Shown piece by piece: positions 7,522 to 8,201 of a DNA stretch of 8,201 nucleotides (its first letter is position 1; each line of letters opens with the position of its first letter). A program made the translations under genes and the position numbers. The stretch is from Syntrophomonadaceae bacterium (GTDB taxonomy: Bacteria > Bacillota > Syntrophomonadia > Syntrophomonadales > Syntrophomonadaceae), in the NCBI GenBank assembly GCA_031265005.1, contig JAISDD010000125.1:1-8201 (forward strand), written 5' to 3'. The notes below the pieces were generated by a model, which was given only the letters and a program-made list of their open reading frames with translations, was not told where the DNA came from and searched no databases.

Positions 7522-7538
7522 ATAAGCAAAGGCGCTAT
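7522..7538 (+). promoter_or_regulatory. Putative antiterminator hairpin with ANTAR-type loop
   Basis: AGC (7525-7527) pairs with GCT (7534-7536), closing the six-base loop AAAGGC (7528-7533); with A7524 bulged, AT 7522-7523 extends the stem against AT 7537-7538. The loop has A1 and G4, the signature of ANTAR-protein RNA targets. Its loop and 3' strand are the 5' arm of the terminator that follows, so the two folds cannot coexist. The published target has two such hairpins. Upstream I see only AT-AAAGCA-AT (7514-7523), which has an A1/G4 loop but a two-pair stem, so a proper first hairpin is lacking. Confidence 0.45.
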
Positions 7539-7577
7539 GTTGTATTTAAATCATCATAGGGTCTTTTTTGTTTTTTT
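7528..7577 (+). terminator. Leader terminator (attenuator) before glutamine synthetase
   Basis: AAAGGCGCTATG (7528-7539) pairs with CATAGGGTCTTT (7555-7566): eleven pairs, including one G-U, around a single G-G mismatch. TG/CA pairs (7541-7542 with 7552-7553) continue the stem towards the apical loop. A run of TTTGTTTTTTT (7567-7577) follows directly. This is a plausible Rho-independent terminator lying 33 bp before the start codon, inside the predicted transcript, so it would act as an attenuator unless an antiterminator intervenes. Confidence 0.6.
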
Positions 7578-7610
7578 ATCTTTAAAATCTAATGAAAGGC
7601 GGGGGCAAGC

Positions 7611-8201
7611 ATGGAAAATAATATGAATTCATTCAACGCCATGGTCTTTAATGACCAAGTAATGAGAGAACGTCTACCCAAAGACATTTACGATTCATTG
7701 CACCGTACCATGCAAGAAAGAAAGCATCTGGACCGGGAAGTGGCAAATGTAGTTGCCAGCGCGATGAAAAACTGGGCGGTCGAAAAAGGAGTAACTCATT
7801 TTACACATTGGTTTCAGCCCATGACCGGGGTAACAGCCGAAAAACACGAAGCATTTATTAATCCTACCATAAACGGCGGTACTCTCAACAATTTTACCGG
7901 AGATGAATTGATTAGAGGAGAGCCTGACGCTTCAAGTTTTCCAACCGGAGGTATCCGCGCAACTTTTGAAGCACGCGGTTACACCGCGTGGGATCCTACT
8001 TCTTACGCATTTATAAAAGGAAACGTGCTTTGTATACCGACTGCGTTTTGTTCATATTCAGGAGAAGCTTTGGATAAAAAGACGCCTTTGCTTCGTTCCA
8101 TGCAGGCTATCGCTAAACAAGCCGAAAGAATATTAAAACTTTTCGGAGAAGAAAATCCTTCCGGCGTAACTACGACGGTAGGTCCAGAACAAGAATACTT
8201 C
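7611..8201 (+). CDS. glnN: Glutamine synthetase type III, N-terminal part
   Basis: ATP-dependent ligation of ammonium to glutamate, forming glutamine in the cytoplasm; this product feeds the glutamate synthase encoded upstream. Only the first 197 codons are in the window; the family is usually about 700 residues, much larger than type I enzymes. Type III hallmarks are visible: FNAMVFND near residue 8, the [12 protein letters not shown] segment (about 63-74), [26 protein letters not shown] (about 104-129), and VGPEQEYF at the right edge, whose glutamates belong to the metal-binding active site. The start has a strong GGCGGGGG ribosome binding site (7598-7605) five bases upstream. The reading frame is intact. 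The gene is divergent from the ANTAR regulator and preceded by a promoter and an apparent leader terminator, so control by antitermination is likely. Confidence 0.95.
   Translation, partial: MENNMNSFNAMVFNDQVMRERLPKDIYDSLHRTMQERKHLDREVANVVASAMKNWAVEKGVTHFTHWFQPMTGVTAEKHEAFINPTINGGTLNNFTGDELIRGEPDASSFPTGGIRATFEARGYTAWDPTSYAFIKGNVLCIPTAFCSYSGEALDKKTPLLRSMQAIAKQAERILKLFGEENPSGVTTTVGPEQEYF

Overview
The window carries an ammonium-assimilation locus, probably from a low-to-moderate-GC Firmicute of the Clostridia or Negativicutes type. That placement rests on a type III glutamine synthetase, an ANTAR-domain regulator beside it, AT-rich intergenic DNA with strong purine-rich ribosome binding sites, and classic sigma-A-like promoters. 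It is an inference from gene content and not a taxonomic assignment.

Layout. Bases 1-561 contain no convincing complete gene. There is a good promoter at 208-236 and then a leader of about 320 nt with extensive base-pairing potential. gltB (562-5265) and gltD (5280-6749) follow as a tight two-gene operon encoding the large and small subunits of NADPH-type glutamate synthase. Converging on gltD from the other strand is a 188-residue regulator (6783-7349, minus) with a degenerate receiver domain and a C-terminal ANTAR RNA-binding domain. Divergent from it is the start of a type III glutamine synthetase (7611 to the window edge, 197 codons seen), with its own promoter and a 5' leader of about 100 nt.

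How the genes fit together. Glutamine synthetase fixes ammonium onto glutamate. Glutamate synthase then transfers the glutamine amide to 2-oxoglutarate, which completes the GS-GOGAT cycle. ANTAR proteins usually act as transcription antiterminators by binding short hairpins with six-base loops (A at loop position 1, G at position 4).

Most interesting observation. The glutamine synthetase leader holds what looks like an intrinsic terminator (7528-7566 stem, U-rich tract to 7577). Its 5' arm is also the AAAGGC loop and 3' strand of an alternative hairpin with the ANTAR-type A1/G4 loop. The two structures exclude each other, so the neighbouring ANTAR protein is a good candidate to switch glutamine synthetase on by antitermination. 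The regulator lacks the phospho-acceptor aspartate (Asn at position 52) and the acidic pocket, so it is probably not controlled by a sensor kinase. A weaker A1/G4-loop hairpin sits just downstream of the gltB promoter, and the rest of that leader has switch-like alternative pairings that I could not assign to a known riboswitch class.
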